Of a stretch of DNA of 64,000 bases, positions 32,961 through 42,171 are shown piece after piece. The notes beneath the pieces are model-generated. The model was not told where the DNA came from, did no database searches, and saw only the letters and a program-made list of their open reading frames with translations. A program made the position numbers and the translations under genes. This stretch comes from Clostridia bacterium. Lineage in GTDB: Bacteria > Bacillota > Clostridia > Christensenellales > UBA1242. How positions within the stretch are numbered: position 1 is the stretch's first letter; every line of letters starts with the position of its first letter. The DNA is taken from assembly GCA_023228225.1 (NCBI GenBank), contig JALOBO010000006.1, positions 1-64,000 of the forward strand, in the 5' to 3' direction.

Positions 32961-34142
32961 ATGGTAACATTAACAAACGCGGAAAACGCCTTAAAAACCG
33001 TATATCTAGGCGTGGTTAGCAATCAGTTAAATACAAACATAAATCCACTGCTTGGCAAAATTAAACAAAGCACAGCAGATGTGTGGGGAAAAGAAGTAAG
33101 AAAACTTGCTCCATATGGCTTAAATGGTGGTATTGGTGCAGGAACAGAAGATGGCGATTTACCATCTGCCGCAGCAAATAATTATGTTCAGTTTGTATCA
33201 TCGCTTAAAAACCTTTATGGTACAATAGAAATTTCTGACAAAGCGATACGAGCATCAGCAAATAATGCAGGTGCATTCGTTAATCTTTTGAATGCAGAAA
33301 TGGAAGGGCTGGTTAAAGCAAGTAGTTTTAACTTTGGTCGTATGCTTTATGGCAATGGTTCAGGTATCATAGCAACAATTAGTGATTCAGATGATACCAC
33401 TCAAACATTAACCGTAGATTCTGTACGCAATATTATGGAAGGAATGGTTATAGATATTTATGCTGGTTCAAGTGCAGTTGCTGGACTTACAGGTGCCAGA
33501 ATTACAACTATTGATCGTAAATTGAGTACCGTAAAAATCGACAAAACATTTACACTAGCAGAGGTTACAGGCACATTAACAATGTCGGTACAAAATTCAC
33601 GCGGACTTGAATTAACAGGTCTTGGTGCAATATTTGATGAAGATGTAACAACGCTTTACGGAGTAGACCGTACAGTGCAAGCCTGGATGAATCCATATAG
33701 CGTGGATATGACAAGTGCTACTGAATTAAGTGATATATCAATACAAACTGCAATTGACTATCTTGATGAGGTTGCAGGAAGTACAGTAGACTTTATAGTA
33801 TGTTCCGCAGGCGTAAAACGAGCATATCAAGAATACTTGAATACTTATAAACGCAATGTAGACATTATGAATCTTGAAGGTGGTTATAAAGCCCTTTCAT
33901 ATAGTGGAATTCCACTTGTATCTGATAGATTTGTGCCTTCTGGCACCTTATATCTATTAAATACCAAGGAATTCACTTTACATCAACTTTGTGATTGGAA
34001 ATGGCTTGAAGGCGAAGATGGCAGAGTAATTAAACAAAATGCAGGCAAGGCAACTTACACTGCAACGCTTGTAAAATACGCTGACTTAATTTGCGATAAA
34101 CCAAGTGGTCAAGCAATGCTATATGATATTACAGAGGTTTAA
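32961..34142 (+). CDS. Phage major capsid protein
   Basis: A 393-residue coat protein, starting MVTLTNAENALKTVYLGVVS, with an inserted beta-rich domain about residues 140-210 and C-terminal GIPLVSDRFVPSGTLYLLNT, as in HK97-fold coat proteins of Clostridia prophages. Strong RBS AGGAGA. A 13-bp perfect stem-loop after the stop likely separates it from downstream genes and favours high coat expression. Confidence 0.85.
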   Translation: MVTLTNAENALKTVYLGVVSNQLNTNINPLLGKIKQSTADVWGKEVRKLAPYGLNGGIGAGTEDGDLPSAAANNYVQFVSSLKNLYGTIEISDKAIRASANNAGAFVNLLNAEMEGLVKASSFNFGRMLYGNGSGIIATISDSDDTTQTLTVDSVRNIMEGMVIDIYAGSSAVAGLTGARITTIDRKLSTVKIDKTFTLAEVTGTLTMSVQNSRGLELTGLGAIFDEDVTTLYGVDRTVQAWMNPYSVDMTSATELSDISIQTAIDYLDEVAGSTVDFIVCSAGVKRAYQEYLNTYKRNVDIMNLEGGYKALSYSGIPLVSDRFVPSGTLYLLNTKEFTLHQLCDWKWLEGEDGRVIKQNAGKATYTATLVKYADLICDKPSGQAMLYDITEV

Positions 34143-34163
34143 AATTTATATTGTGTAGGTTAT

Positions 34164-34193
34164 TATTGTTCGGGACAGTTGTCCCGAACAATA
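34164..34193 (+). terminator. Stem-loop after the coat gene
   Basis: TATTGTTCGGGAC (34164-34176), loop AGTT, GTCCCGAACAATA (34181-34193): a perfect 13-bp stem. There is no T tract, so it is either a partial terminator or an mRNA stabiliser that sets coat levels. Confidence 0.65.
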
Positions 34194-34244
34194 TATTGTG
34201 TACTGCATTAATGAAATACACTACAAAGAGTATATGGGAGAAAT

Positions 34245-34613
34245 ATGGGTTTAATACAAATTAATGATGATGTATTAGATATTGCATCACGCATAAAAGA
34301 AATTGATGAATGTTATTATATAATGTTTAACACTACTAAACGGCGATTTGAAGTTCATAATTCTGGACAAGGCAACAATACGCTGGCCACCGTTATACCA
34401 TATGATACGCTTGATGCACGTACAATTTGCTATTTACGCACGACACGGCGGGAACGAGCAAAAGAGTTAACAAAAGAAATTGAATTAACAAATGAACGCT
34501 TACAGCAAAATGCTTTGTCTTATGCAACCGCCGAAGCCGAAATTAAACTTAAAGATTATCTTAAATATGCAGATGATAAGCACGAAAATGTTGATTTCTC
34601 GGCGTTAAATTAA
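34245..34613 (+). CDS. Phage structural-module protein, 122 aa
   Basis: A soluble protein, beta-strand-rich in its N-terminal half (CYYIMFNTTKRRFEVHNSGQ) and helical in its C-terminal half. It lies between coat and connector genes. Not recognised. Similar-sized proteins at this location are common in Clostridia prophages and have no assigned role. Confidence 0.6.
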   Translation: MGLIQINDDVLDIASRIKEIDECYYIMFNTTKRRFEVHNSGQGNNTLATVIPYDTLDARTICYLRTTRRERAKELTKEIELTNERLQQNALSYATAEAEIKLKDYLKYADDKHENVDFSALN

Positions 34614-34631
34614 ATTTTAGGAGAAAAAATT

Positions 34632-35210
34632 ATGACCACAAATAATATTATAGAACTTGCGGCTTCATATCTAGAATTAGAAGATATTAATGAGTACTTA
34701 TTAAATCCTGAGGGCGAGCATACAACAAATACATTAAAAATTTATTCAGCACTTGTTAAATGCGTAAGTTATGTTTACAGTCAAATTGCTACTGATTTAT
34801 TACCATTAGTTTATAGCGAACAAATAGTATGCACAGATAAACAATTTAATATAAGTAACCTAACTAAGCGCGTTATTGATATTATTAGCATAACAAATGA
34901 AAATGCTAAAATAAATTTTAAAGTATATCCAACCTATGTTGAATGTATGTTAAATGACCTTAGCACTACTAATATTACCGTTAAATATTGTTATCTACCA
35001 GATTTTCCGACTAACGCAACAGATGATTTATTAGATTTTTGCGGTAAAATGACACCGCGCACTTTTGCATATGGAGTTGCCACAGAATACTGTATGATTA
35101 CTGGTGCATATGATGAGGCTAATATTTGGGATAAGCGATTTAAAGACTGCGTATTAGCGATTTATCATAAAAAACGAGAAGTTAAAATTCCGCCTAGGAG
35201 GTGGTTATAG
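34632..35210 (+). CDS. Probable head-tail connector (P22 gp4-like)
   Basis: A 192-residue protein starting MTTNNIIELAASYLELEDIN. Size and position (after coat, before a large propeller-type protein) match P22 gp4, the tail accessory factor that closes the portal. RBS AGGAGA. Its coding end contains the AGGAGG that serves the next gene, and the two overlap by 1 bp. Confidence 0.6.
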   Translation: MTTNNIIELAASYLELEDINEYLLNPEGEHTTNTLKIYSALVKCVSYVYSQIATDLLPLVYSEQIVCTDKQFNISNLTKRVIDIISITNENAKINFKVYPTYVECMLNDLSTTNITVKYCYLPDFPTNATDDLLDFCGKMTPRTFAYGVATEYCMITGAYDEANIWDKRFKDCVLAIYHKKREVKIPPRRWL

Positions 35211-36718
35211 TGTTGTATACGAAGGTTTTAAATTTAAAAACTAACAGTCGCATAAAACTTGCTATAACAAATTTCGCCGGCGGAGTGGAAACTTCAATAG
35301 ATCAAAATATTACTCCGTTTAAATACGCTAAGTGTTCTTACAATTTTAACCACACAAGCGGAGCATTAAAAGAAGCGCCTGGTTTTTCTGATTTAACAAT
35401 ACCAACAACATCTACTAGTAGCCTTCCTGTCCGAACGATGATAATGCCCGGTTCAGTAAATATTGTAGCAGCGTGGATATATAGATTTGTTGATGACGCT
35501 GGGGACTATGAACGCATTCATTATTTAATAGTTTACGCAAACGACAAGCATTTTTATTATACGCGCCTTTTTAGCATAAATCCGGAACTTGTGCAACTTC
35601 CTTATATAGCAGACTTTGATGAATGTCCTACCGTAGTAAATTTTCGCGTAGGTGGTATTGATTCATTAATTTTTACTTCTCCATCAAGCGGAATGCATAT
35701 TTGGAAAGGTTGGATATATCCGTATTTGTTAGTTGGTGCGCCCGCACTAAGTTCTATGTGTGTTCATTACGAACGCATCTGGGGAACGCTTGCGGATTCT
35801 CAACGTAATACTGTTAAATTTAGTGATGACCTAAATCCTGAAAATTGGACAGAATCGCTTAATGAGGGTGGTTTTATTCAAATGTTAGATGAGGCTGGTC
35901 CGTTAAATAAAGTAATCAGTTTTTTGGATTATGTTTATGTAATTAGAGACTTTGGTATTGCCAGAATTACCGCTTATGCCGAACAAACAGATTTTGCCGT
36001 AACGCAGTTATTTGTTACAAGCGGAAAAATATTTGATAAAACTGCTTGCGTGTGTGGCGACAGAATAATGTTTTTTGCACAGGACGGACTTTATTCATTT
36101 AATGGACTTACGACTAAAAAAATAAATACCGGATTGGAAAATTTTTTTATAAGTACAAAAAATGAAAAATCATTTGGCGCTTACCATAATGGCAAATATT
36201 ATCTTGCATGCTATCTTGAATACGGCGACGGAAAAGTGATTGGTTGCGAACAAACAAGTGGCTATTACAACAATTCGCTTATTGAATTTGATATTGATGA
36301 AAATACATATACAATAATTAGAGGTATAGACATTTTTACAATGTGTTCAATTCAAGATGACAGTGCCAGTAGGCTTGCAGTGTGTTTTAGAGATCAATAT
36401 GCAACAAGGCTTGGACAACTTGATGACTCAGGTACATTCTTCGGAACAGATACGGTTAAACGCTGGATTTCTCCGTTTTCAGATTTAGGATACCCCGAAC
36501 ACATAAAAATTGTGAGAGAAATTCATATTTTGGCTAAAACTGATTGCAGTATAACAATTACAACCGATACTGATGCCAAGACATTCAATGTAATAGGTAA
36601 AAATTCCGTTACCAAAATACGAACCAATATTAAAGGAAGTTTATTTAAAATAGAATTTGAATGTACTGGTTCACTTGCTTACATATCTAACGCACATATA
36701 ATTATGGATATTAAATAA
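35210..36718 (+). CDS. Probable tail hub/stabilisation protein (P22 gp10-like)
   Basis: A 502-residue protein with a propeller-like succession of strands (for example HYERIWGTLADSQRNTVKFS and FLDYVYVIRDFGIARITAYA) and N-terminal NFAGGVETSIDQNITPFKYA, which is common in podovirus tail hub proteins. GTG 35210 is chosen because AGGAGG (35196-35201) is 8 nt upstream. In P22-type phages such proteins plug the connector. Confidence 0.6.
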   Translation: MLYTKVLNLKTNSRIKLAITNFAGGVETSIDQNITPFKYAKCSYNFNHTSGALKEAPGFSDLTIPTTSTSSLPVRTMIMPGSVNIVAAWIYRFVDDAGDYERIHYLIVYANDKHFYYTRLFSINPELVQLPYIADFDECPTVVNFRVGGIDSLIFTSPSSGMHIWKGWIYPYLLVGAPALSSMCVHYERIWGTLADSQRNTVKFSDDLNPENWTESLNEGGFIQMLDEAGPLNKVISFLDYVYVIRDFGIARITAYAEQTDFAVTQLFVTSGKIFDKTACVCGDRIMFFAQDGLYSFNGLTTKKINTGLENFFISTKNEKSFGAYHNGKYYLACYLEYGDGKVIGCEQTSGYYNNSLIEFDIDENTYTIIRGIDIFTMCSIQDDSASRLAVCFRDQYATRLGQLDDSGTFFGTDTVKRWISPFSDLGYPEHIKIVREIHILAKTDCSITITTDTDAKTFNVIGKNSVTKIRTNIKGSLFKIEFECTGSLAYISNAHIIMDIK

Positions 36719-36729
36719 GGAGGTGGCTA

Positions 36730-38040
36730 ATGGATAGTGTAAATTCTGGTAGCGATTATGGTAAATTAGCGTATCTAAGAACTGAGGATTTGAGTCGCCA
36801 ATTATCATATTATGGTAGCAAAATTAGAGCCACCGATGAATTGTTGACTAAAAGACAAACTTGTATTAAATTTGGTGGTTATGTAGATAAGCAGTTTTCT
36901 TATTCCGACCCATTTAGCACGCCTGAATATTCATTTATTTCCGCAAGCGCAGGCTACGCTGAAATACATGTAAGTATTTGCATTTATTCGGGAGGTACAG
37001 GACATATTGCTGTTATTCCATGTTTTAACAATATAGAATATGAACGACGACTTTACAAAACGACTTCCGTATCGCAGGATTTAAATACAAGCGTACTTGT
37101 GCCAGTGGTTGCGGGCGTTAATAAGATAAAAATTAAAACCATATATGGTTATATTACTATTCAACAAAATATTGCATCTTATGATATTTGCGTATGTGGC
37201 TATGACTTGTTTGCTATTTCTGACTGCTTTAAATTTGCAGTTTGTAGTAATGGTATAAAATTTGGTGCAACTTGGATTACACATAAGGCGATTAATTCGT
37301 ATTTATCACCAGTTGAAAGTTTTTATTTACCTGCTTATGCTACAAGACTTATTGATAATGTTATTGATGTGGTGCCGAAATATTTTCCAATTTATGATTC
37401 TAGTACGGATACTTTTTCTACTTCTACAATGTTTGTAACATATATCACAAACATCGGATTTGCCTCATTTTTCTCATATGATGGCACAACGCAGGGATCA
37501 ACTAACTCAGCAGTATCAGGGGCTAAAATAGGCGCATTCGAAGGAACTTATAATATAAACAGAAATGCGGTTATAGTGTATGTTTCAAGTACAGCCGAGC
37601 ATGTTTATTACAGACATTTTTCTATGACTTCATTTGGAGAAATACAAACCCTTGATATACCTTACGAAGATTATATTAAAGTGACCAGTGTGCGTGAACC
37701 AACCGATAAGGTCGCGTTTATATTTACTAATTCTGATTTGCAAAATAAACTTGTAATATCTTGCACTATTCCAAGAACGGGTTATGACTTTACAATACCT
37801 TCAAACTATACCGATATAGGATACGGTTCGCGAGTAAATGCACGGTTTACAAGCGCAACCAATATAGAGGTAATTATGGCAACAGAAGATGGTGTGCTAC
37901 AAAAAAATATTGATATCTCAGGAACAAGTCCCGTGATTACAAGTACCGAAAATTTAGGATTTTATGATGCAATTATAAAATGCACAGAAGGCAACTTTTA
38001 CGTAATTAATAGGGCGGTTACTTATGTCGCAAATACTTAA
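36730..38040 (+). CDS. Phage tail/appendage protein, 436 aa
   Basis: A beta-rich protein without recognised motif that starts MDSVNSGSDYGKLAYLRTED. RBS AAGGAGGT. Position after the hub gene suggests an external appendage or tail fibre-like component. Not recognised as a known spike. The next gene's longest frame overlaps its end, but the better start is 70 bp beyond it. Confidence 0.55.
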   Translation: MDSVNSGSDYGKLAYLRTEDLSRQLSYYGSKIRATDELLTKRQTCIKFGGYVDKQFSYSDPFSTPEYSFISASAGYAEIHVSICIYSGGTGHIAVIPCFNNIEYERRLYKTTSVSQDLNTSVLVPVVAGVNKIKIKTIYGYITIQQNIASYDICVCGYDLFAISDCFKFAVCSNGIKFGATWITHKAINSYLSPVESFYLPAYATRLIDNVIDVVPKYFPIYDSSTDTFSTSTMFVTYITNIGFASFFSYDGTTQGSTNSAVSGAKIGAFEGTYNINRNAVIVYVSSTAEHVYYRHFSMTSFGEIQTLDIPYEDYIKVTSVREPTDKVAFIFTNSDLQNKLVISCTIPRTGYDFTIPSNYTDIGYGSRVNARFTSATNIEVIMATEDGVLQKNIDISGTSPVITSTENLGFYDAIIKCTEGNFYVINRAVTYVANT

Positions 38041-38110
38041 TAAAAAAGAAATACGCTATTTCGTAGCAAGCGAAAAGCACAAAGATTATTATAAAACCGG
38101 AGGTAATATA

Positions 38111-39112
38111 ATGTACCAATTTAAAATTTCACCCGAAATAATCAAAATTGAAGATGACGAAGATGAAAAAGTAATAACCAGTAGTAGCACGGGTACTACT
38201 GAAAAAGCACCAACTACCGTTGATGAACTTATTAATTCATTTAGTACTATTGATTCTTCATACGGTTCACTGTCTAAAATAACAAGCGGTAATTCAAATG
38301 ACATAGCCACTACGCTAGGTTTAGAAAAAATGAGTTATACAGAACCAACAGAAGAAGAAATTACTCAGCAAGCAGAAAACTCGCTTTCAGATTATAAACA
38401 AAATTCAGTATCAAATATTGAAGAAGAAACAGAAACGGAAAAAGAAAATTTACTTAACAGTAAAGCAGGCTTAATAAGTTCCGCTGATGAAGAAAAAACT
38501 GAAACCGCTTCTGTATATGCAAAGGCAAAAGACAGCACTGAAAAAGATGCGTTAAAACGCGGGCTAGCCCGTTCATCAATTGTTATCAATCAACTAGCGG
38601 CTTTCACAAATAATGAAATTAATGAGTATCAAAAAATTAGTGATGAATTAAGCAGTGCGTTAAAAAATATTGAAAATAGCATAGCGAATTTAGAAATAAA
38701 GAAACAAAATTCTTTAAACAATTTCAATATTACATATGCGATAAAATTAAGTGAAAAAATAGCCAATTTAGAAGCAGAACAAGAAGAAAAAGAGGCCGAA
38801 GTTATCAAGTATAATAATGAAATAGCCGAAAAAGAAGCGGAATATGCTCAAAAGATTAGTGAATCGGAAAGAAATAGTTATCAAGAGGAGTGGGAACGCC
38901 AATTGGCACTTGCAGAATACCAAAACAAATATGGCAGTCTACCTTCGGCTGATGCGATTGCAGCCGAAAAATATAATCTTGCATTAACATATTTTAATAA
39001 TCTACCAAAGGATCAAGCCTTGGCGGAATTAGAATCTAATCAACTTTTAAAAGAACAACTCGGCAAATATTATTTTGAACTTTTTAATTTGCTAGGCGAA
39101 AGGAGTGAATAA
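38111..39112 (+). CDS. Coiled-coil phage protein (needle/ejection-type)
   Basis: A 333-residue, Glu/Lys/Asn-rich protein with long predicted coiled coil (roughly residues 160-260, for example KLSEKIANLEAEQEEKEAEV). ATG 38111 is chosen for GGAGG 7 nt upstream; an earlier in-frame ATG at 38024 lacks this. Coiled-coil tail needles and ejection proteins occur at this place in podoviruses, so that role is inferred. No membrane segment or enzyme motif. Confidence 0.55.
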   Translation: MYQFKISPEIIKIEDDEDEKVITSSSTGTTEKAPTTVDELINSFSTIDSSYGSLSKITSGNSNDIATTLGLEKMSYTEPTEEEITQQAENSLSDYKQNSVSNIEEETETEKENLLNSKAGLISSADEEKTETASVYAKAKDSTEKDALKRGLARSSIVINQLAAFTNNEINEYQKISDELSSALKNIENSIANLEIKKQNSLNNFNITYAIKLSEKIANLEAEQEEKEAEVIKYNNEIAEKEAEYAQKISESERNSYQEEWERQLALAEYQNKYGSLPSADAIAAEKYNLALTYFNNLPKDQALAELESNQLLKEQLGKYYFELFNLLGERSE

Positions 39113-39337
39113 ATGTGGGAAAAAGCATTAGATCTTGCAATTAATAACGGTATTTGGGCGGTGCTATTTTTATGTTTACTTGTGTATCAACTAAAAGACA
39201 GCAAAACACGCGAAAAAAAGTATCAAGAAACAATACAGCAATTAAACAAAAGTTTATGTGTAGTATATGATATTAAAGAAGATGTTGGTTTAATCAAATC
39301 TTCTATCTTTGAAAAGAGAGGTGAATTAAGTGCTTAA
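39113..39337 (+). CDS. BhlA/UviB-like holin-related protein
   Basis: A 74-residue protein with one N-terminal membrane segment (WAVLFLCLLVYQLKDS) and a charged helical tail (KKYQETIQQLNKSLCVVYDI), the BhlA/UviB pattern. It starts immediately after the preceding stop. Such proteins are found in lysis modules. Confidence 0.8.
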   Translation: MWEKALDLAINNGIWAVLFLCLLVYQLKDSKTREKKYQETIQQLNKSLCVVYDIKEDVGLIKSSIFEKRGELSA

Positions 39338-39605
39338 TTTTAAAGAAAAATTTAAAAGTTATGGCTTTATAATGGCTGTAACTGGTGCTATAATAATTTT
39401 TTTACAAAGTCTAGGCAGTGCATTTGGTTTTGAATTTGATGAAGCAAATATAACTTATATTGTAGATGCACTTTGCGGAGTGCTAATTGTGCTTGGTATA
39501 GTTGTTAAATCAGGTTCAAGTGGTACTAATATAGAATCAGAACCAACAGAAAACTTAGATAAAGAAAAAGAAACCGAAGATAAAACAGAAAACTCTGATG
39601 AGTAA
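39330..39605 (+). CDS. Phage holin
   Basis: A 91-residue protein with two hydrophobic segments (about residues 12-30 and 42-62) joined by an acidic turn, and an acidic C-terminal tail. This is the small-holin pattern that would release lytic enzyme through the membrane. GTG 39330 overlaps the upstream gene by 8 bp. No endolysin gene follows; the module ends at the terminator 39622-39658. Confidence 0.75.
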   Translation: MLNFKEKFKSYGFIMAVTGAIIIFLQSLGSAFGFEFDEANITYIVDALCGVLIVLGIVVKSGSSGTNIESEPTENLDKEKETEDKTENSDE

Positions 39606-39621
39606 TTCAACAAAATAAATT

Positions 39622-39658
39622 AAAAAGCAGGTTGCAAAAATTGCACCCTGCTTTTTTA
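39622..39658 (+). terminator. Terminator of the phage module
   Basis: AAAAAGCAGGTTGCAA and TTGCACCCTGCTTTTT form a 16-bp stem with one mismatch, followed by T residues, just after the holin gene. Confidence 0.85.
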
Positions 39659-39741
39659 GTATTATTATTCTTATGCTTGCCTAAAATTATTAATTGATGT
39701 AAATTGTATTATATGTTTATTTATAAAAGTGGAGATATAAA

Positions 39742-42084
39742 ATGATTGAATTAAAAAACATTATAAAAGAATATAAAGCGGGCGATTTGAAAATTTTGGC
39801 ACTTAAAGATGTAAATTTGAATTTTGCTAAAAGCGAATTTGTTTGCGTGCTTGGTCCATCAGGCTGTGGCAAAACAACACTCCTAAATATTATCGGCGGA
39901 CTAGACCATTACACTTCGGGTGATGTAATTGTTAACGGTAAGTCAACAAAAGATTTTAAAGATTCAAACTGGGACTCCTATCGCAATAATTCCGTGGGCT
40001 TTGTTTTTCAAACATATAATTTAATAGGACATCAAACAGTGCTTGAAAATGTAGAAATTGCTTTAAGACTTGCTGGAATTTCTGCCACCGCGCGCAAACA
40101 GCGTGCAATAATAGCATTAAATAAAATGGGACTTAGCAATCAATTATACAAAAAACCAAATCAATTATCGGGCGGACAAATGCAACGAGTTGCAATTGCA
40201 AGAGCAATGGTTAATGACCCCGACATTATACTTGCAGATGAACCAACCGGAGCATTAGATAGCGAAACAAGTGTACAAATAATAGACAAATTAAAAGAGA
40301 TATCTAACGAGAAACTCGTGATAATGGTTACTCATAATGCAGAATTAGCCGAAAAATATAGTACGCGCGTTGTAAAAATGTTAGACGGTAAAATAATTTC
40401 AGATAGCAATCCACCAAAACTTGTTACGCCTAACGAAAATTTGAATAATACTAAAAATGAAAACAGTTTGCAAAAAAATACCGTCCAAAAAAAAGTCAAA
40501 AAAATTAAGGAAATAAAATTACCGAAAACTTCAATGTCATTTGGCTCGTCATTAAAATTAAGTTTAAAAAATTTACTCACTAAAAAGGGGCGAACAATTA
40601 TTACTTCATTTGCAGGCAGTATTGGCATTATTGGTATTGCTTTAATACTTGCAATATCAACAGGCTTTACTAGTGCGATAAATACAGCAATGGGCGATGT
40701 TTTTACAAGTAATTCAATTTATATTTCATCTTCGGTTTTTTCAATTGATGGAACAATAGGCTTTAATTCTGGGCAGAATAAAACAGAATTTCCAGATGAA
40801 GATATAATTATTGTAGACTCCGATTTAAGTGGTGGATTAAGTTTCCACGAAAACATTATTACTGATGAATATATTGATTATCTTAATGCAATCGAAACAA
40901 ATTTATGTTCATCAATTATATATTCACATTCAATAAATGCAAACTTAATTACTCTTGCAGATGCGGGTACGGCGATTACAATAAATTCAAGTAGCATTGG
41001 TTGGCATGAATTATCAAGTAACAGTGAATTTATAGAAGATAATTATGATTTAATTTCTGGGCATATGCCCGAAAATTCAAATCAAATTGTTATGGTTGTA
41101 GATGAATACAATATGATAGGTTCTTACATTCTTTTAGCACTTGGCATTGATTACACAGAAGGCGAAAATTTAAATTTCGCTGATATTTTATATAGGCAAA
41201 TTAAACTTATAAACAATGATGATTATTATTATGAAGAAGATGGCTTGTACCACATTAATAATATTCAAAACTTATATACAAATGCAACAAACACACTTGA
41301 AATAAGCGGAATTATTAGACCATCTTCAAATTCCAATGGTTTTTTAGGAAAGGGAATTGCATACACGGGGGCTCTAAAAACTTATATTTTTGAACAATCT
41401 CAAAATTCGGAAATTGCACTTGCACAAACCGCATCGCCGAACATTGATTTGCTTAGCGGTCAATCTATTAATGAAGATTCATACACTGTGCGATTAAAAC
41501 AGTTTGGTGCAATTCTTATTCCGGATTCAATTAGCATATATCCATTAGGTGTCAATGAACGCGAAGAAATCATTTATTATTTAAACGCTTATAACACTGA
41601 CAAAGCAGAAGCCAACCAAATTATTTATGTTGATTATCAAGAAGAATTTGCAAAAACTCTTACTTCTATTGTCAATACAATAACTTATGTGCTCATTGCC
41701 TTTACTGCGATTTCGCTTTTTTTATCGTCAATTATGATTGGAATTATAACTTATATTTCTGTAATTGAACGCACACACGAAATTGGCATTCTAAGGAGTT
41801 TAGGAGCACGTAAAAAAGATATTGCAAGACTGTTTAATGCTGAAACATTTATTGTTGGGTTATTAGCAGGTGGTATTGGAATATTGGCTTCATTACTACT
41901 AATAATTCCAATAAATGCACTGATATCATCTTTGAATACAGGATTAGAATTTACGGCAAGTTTGCCAATTTATTATGCATTTGGATTGATAATTATTAGC
42001 ATTTGCCTTACACTCATTGCAGGGTTAATACCGGCAAAAGTTGCTTCAAAAAAAGACCCGGTAAACGCACTTAGAACCGAATAA
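39742..42084 (+). CDS. ABC transporter, fused ATPase-permease (MacB/FtsX type)
   Basis: A 780-residue half-exporter. The N-terminal ATPase (about 1-225) has Walker [13 protein letters not shown], signature [14 protein letters not shown], Walker [13 protein letters not shown] and H-loop MVTHN. A linker and four membrane helices (about 290-310, 655-680, 710-735, 755-775) follow, with a ~330-residue outer domain between the first and second. The C-terminal part has the FtsX core [20 protein letters not shown]. Such fused exporters handle peptides or lipoproteins. Substrate unknown. It is convergent with the PadR regulator. Confidence 0.88.
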   Translation: MIELKNIIKEYKAGDLKILALKDVNLNFAKSEFVCVLGPSGCGKTTLLNIIGGLDHYTSGDVIVNGKSTKDFKDSNWDSYRNNSVGFVFQTYNLIGHQTVLENVEIALRLAGISATARKQRAIIALNKMGLSNQLYKKPNQLSGGQMQRVAIARAMVNDPDIILADEPTGALDSETSVQIIDKLKEISNEKLVIMVTHNAELAEKYSTRVVKMLDGKIISDSNPPKLVTPNENLNNTKNENSLQKNTVQKKVKKIKEIKLPKTSMSFGSSLKLSLKNLLTKKGRTIITSFAGSIGIIGIALILAISTGFTSAINTAMGDVFTSNSIYISSSVFSIDGTIGFNSGQNKTEFPDEDIIIVDSDLSGGLSFHENIITDEYIDYLNAIETNLCSSIIYSHSINANLITLADAGTAITINSSSIGWHELSSNSEFIEDNYDLISGHMPENSNQIVMVVDEYNMIGSYILLALGIDYTEGENLNFADILYRQIKLINNDDYYYEEDGLYHINNIQNLYTNATNTLEISGIIRPSSNSNGFLGKGIAYTGALKTYIFEQSQNSEIALAQTASPNIDLLSGQSINEDSYTVRLKQFGAILIPDSISIYPLGVNEREEIIYYLNAYNTDKAEANQIIYVDYQEEFAKTLTSIVNTITYVLIAFTAISLFLSSIMIGIITYISVIERTHEIGILRSLGARKKDIARLFNAETFIVGLLAGGIGILASLLLIIPINALISSLNTGLEFTASLPIYYAFGLIIISICLTLIAGLIPAKVASKKDPVNALRTE

Positions 42085-42109
42085 AAGTTTTATTTTGTAT
42101 TATTAATTG

Positions 42110-42143
42110 AAGCAAAGCGACCATACACTCTTCATTCTTCACT
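42110..42143 (+). repeat. Short dispersed repeat (copy 2 of 2)
   Basis: AAGCAAAGCGACCATACACT and following CTTCATTCTTCACT match the inverted copy at 11591-11630. Confidence 0.5.
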
Positions 42144-42170
42144 AAAAATGCCACTAACAGTGGCATTTTT
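42144..42170. terminator. Bidirectional terminator
   Basis: AAAAATGCCACT, loop AAC, AGTGGCATTTTT: a perfect 12-bp stem with A/T flanks that serves both the ABC transporter gene and the convergent PadR gene. Confidence 0.85.
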
Positions 42171-42171
42171 C

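Noticed and set aside
27877-39742. Prophage attachment repeats flanking the phage module
   Set aside because: No direct repeat of convincing length was found by eye near both ends, and no tRNA gene lies there.
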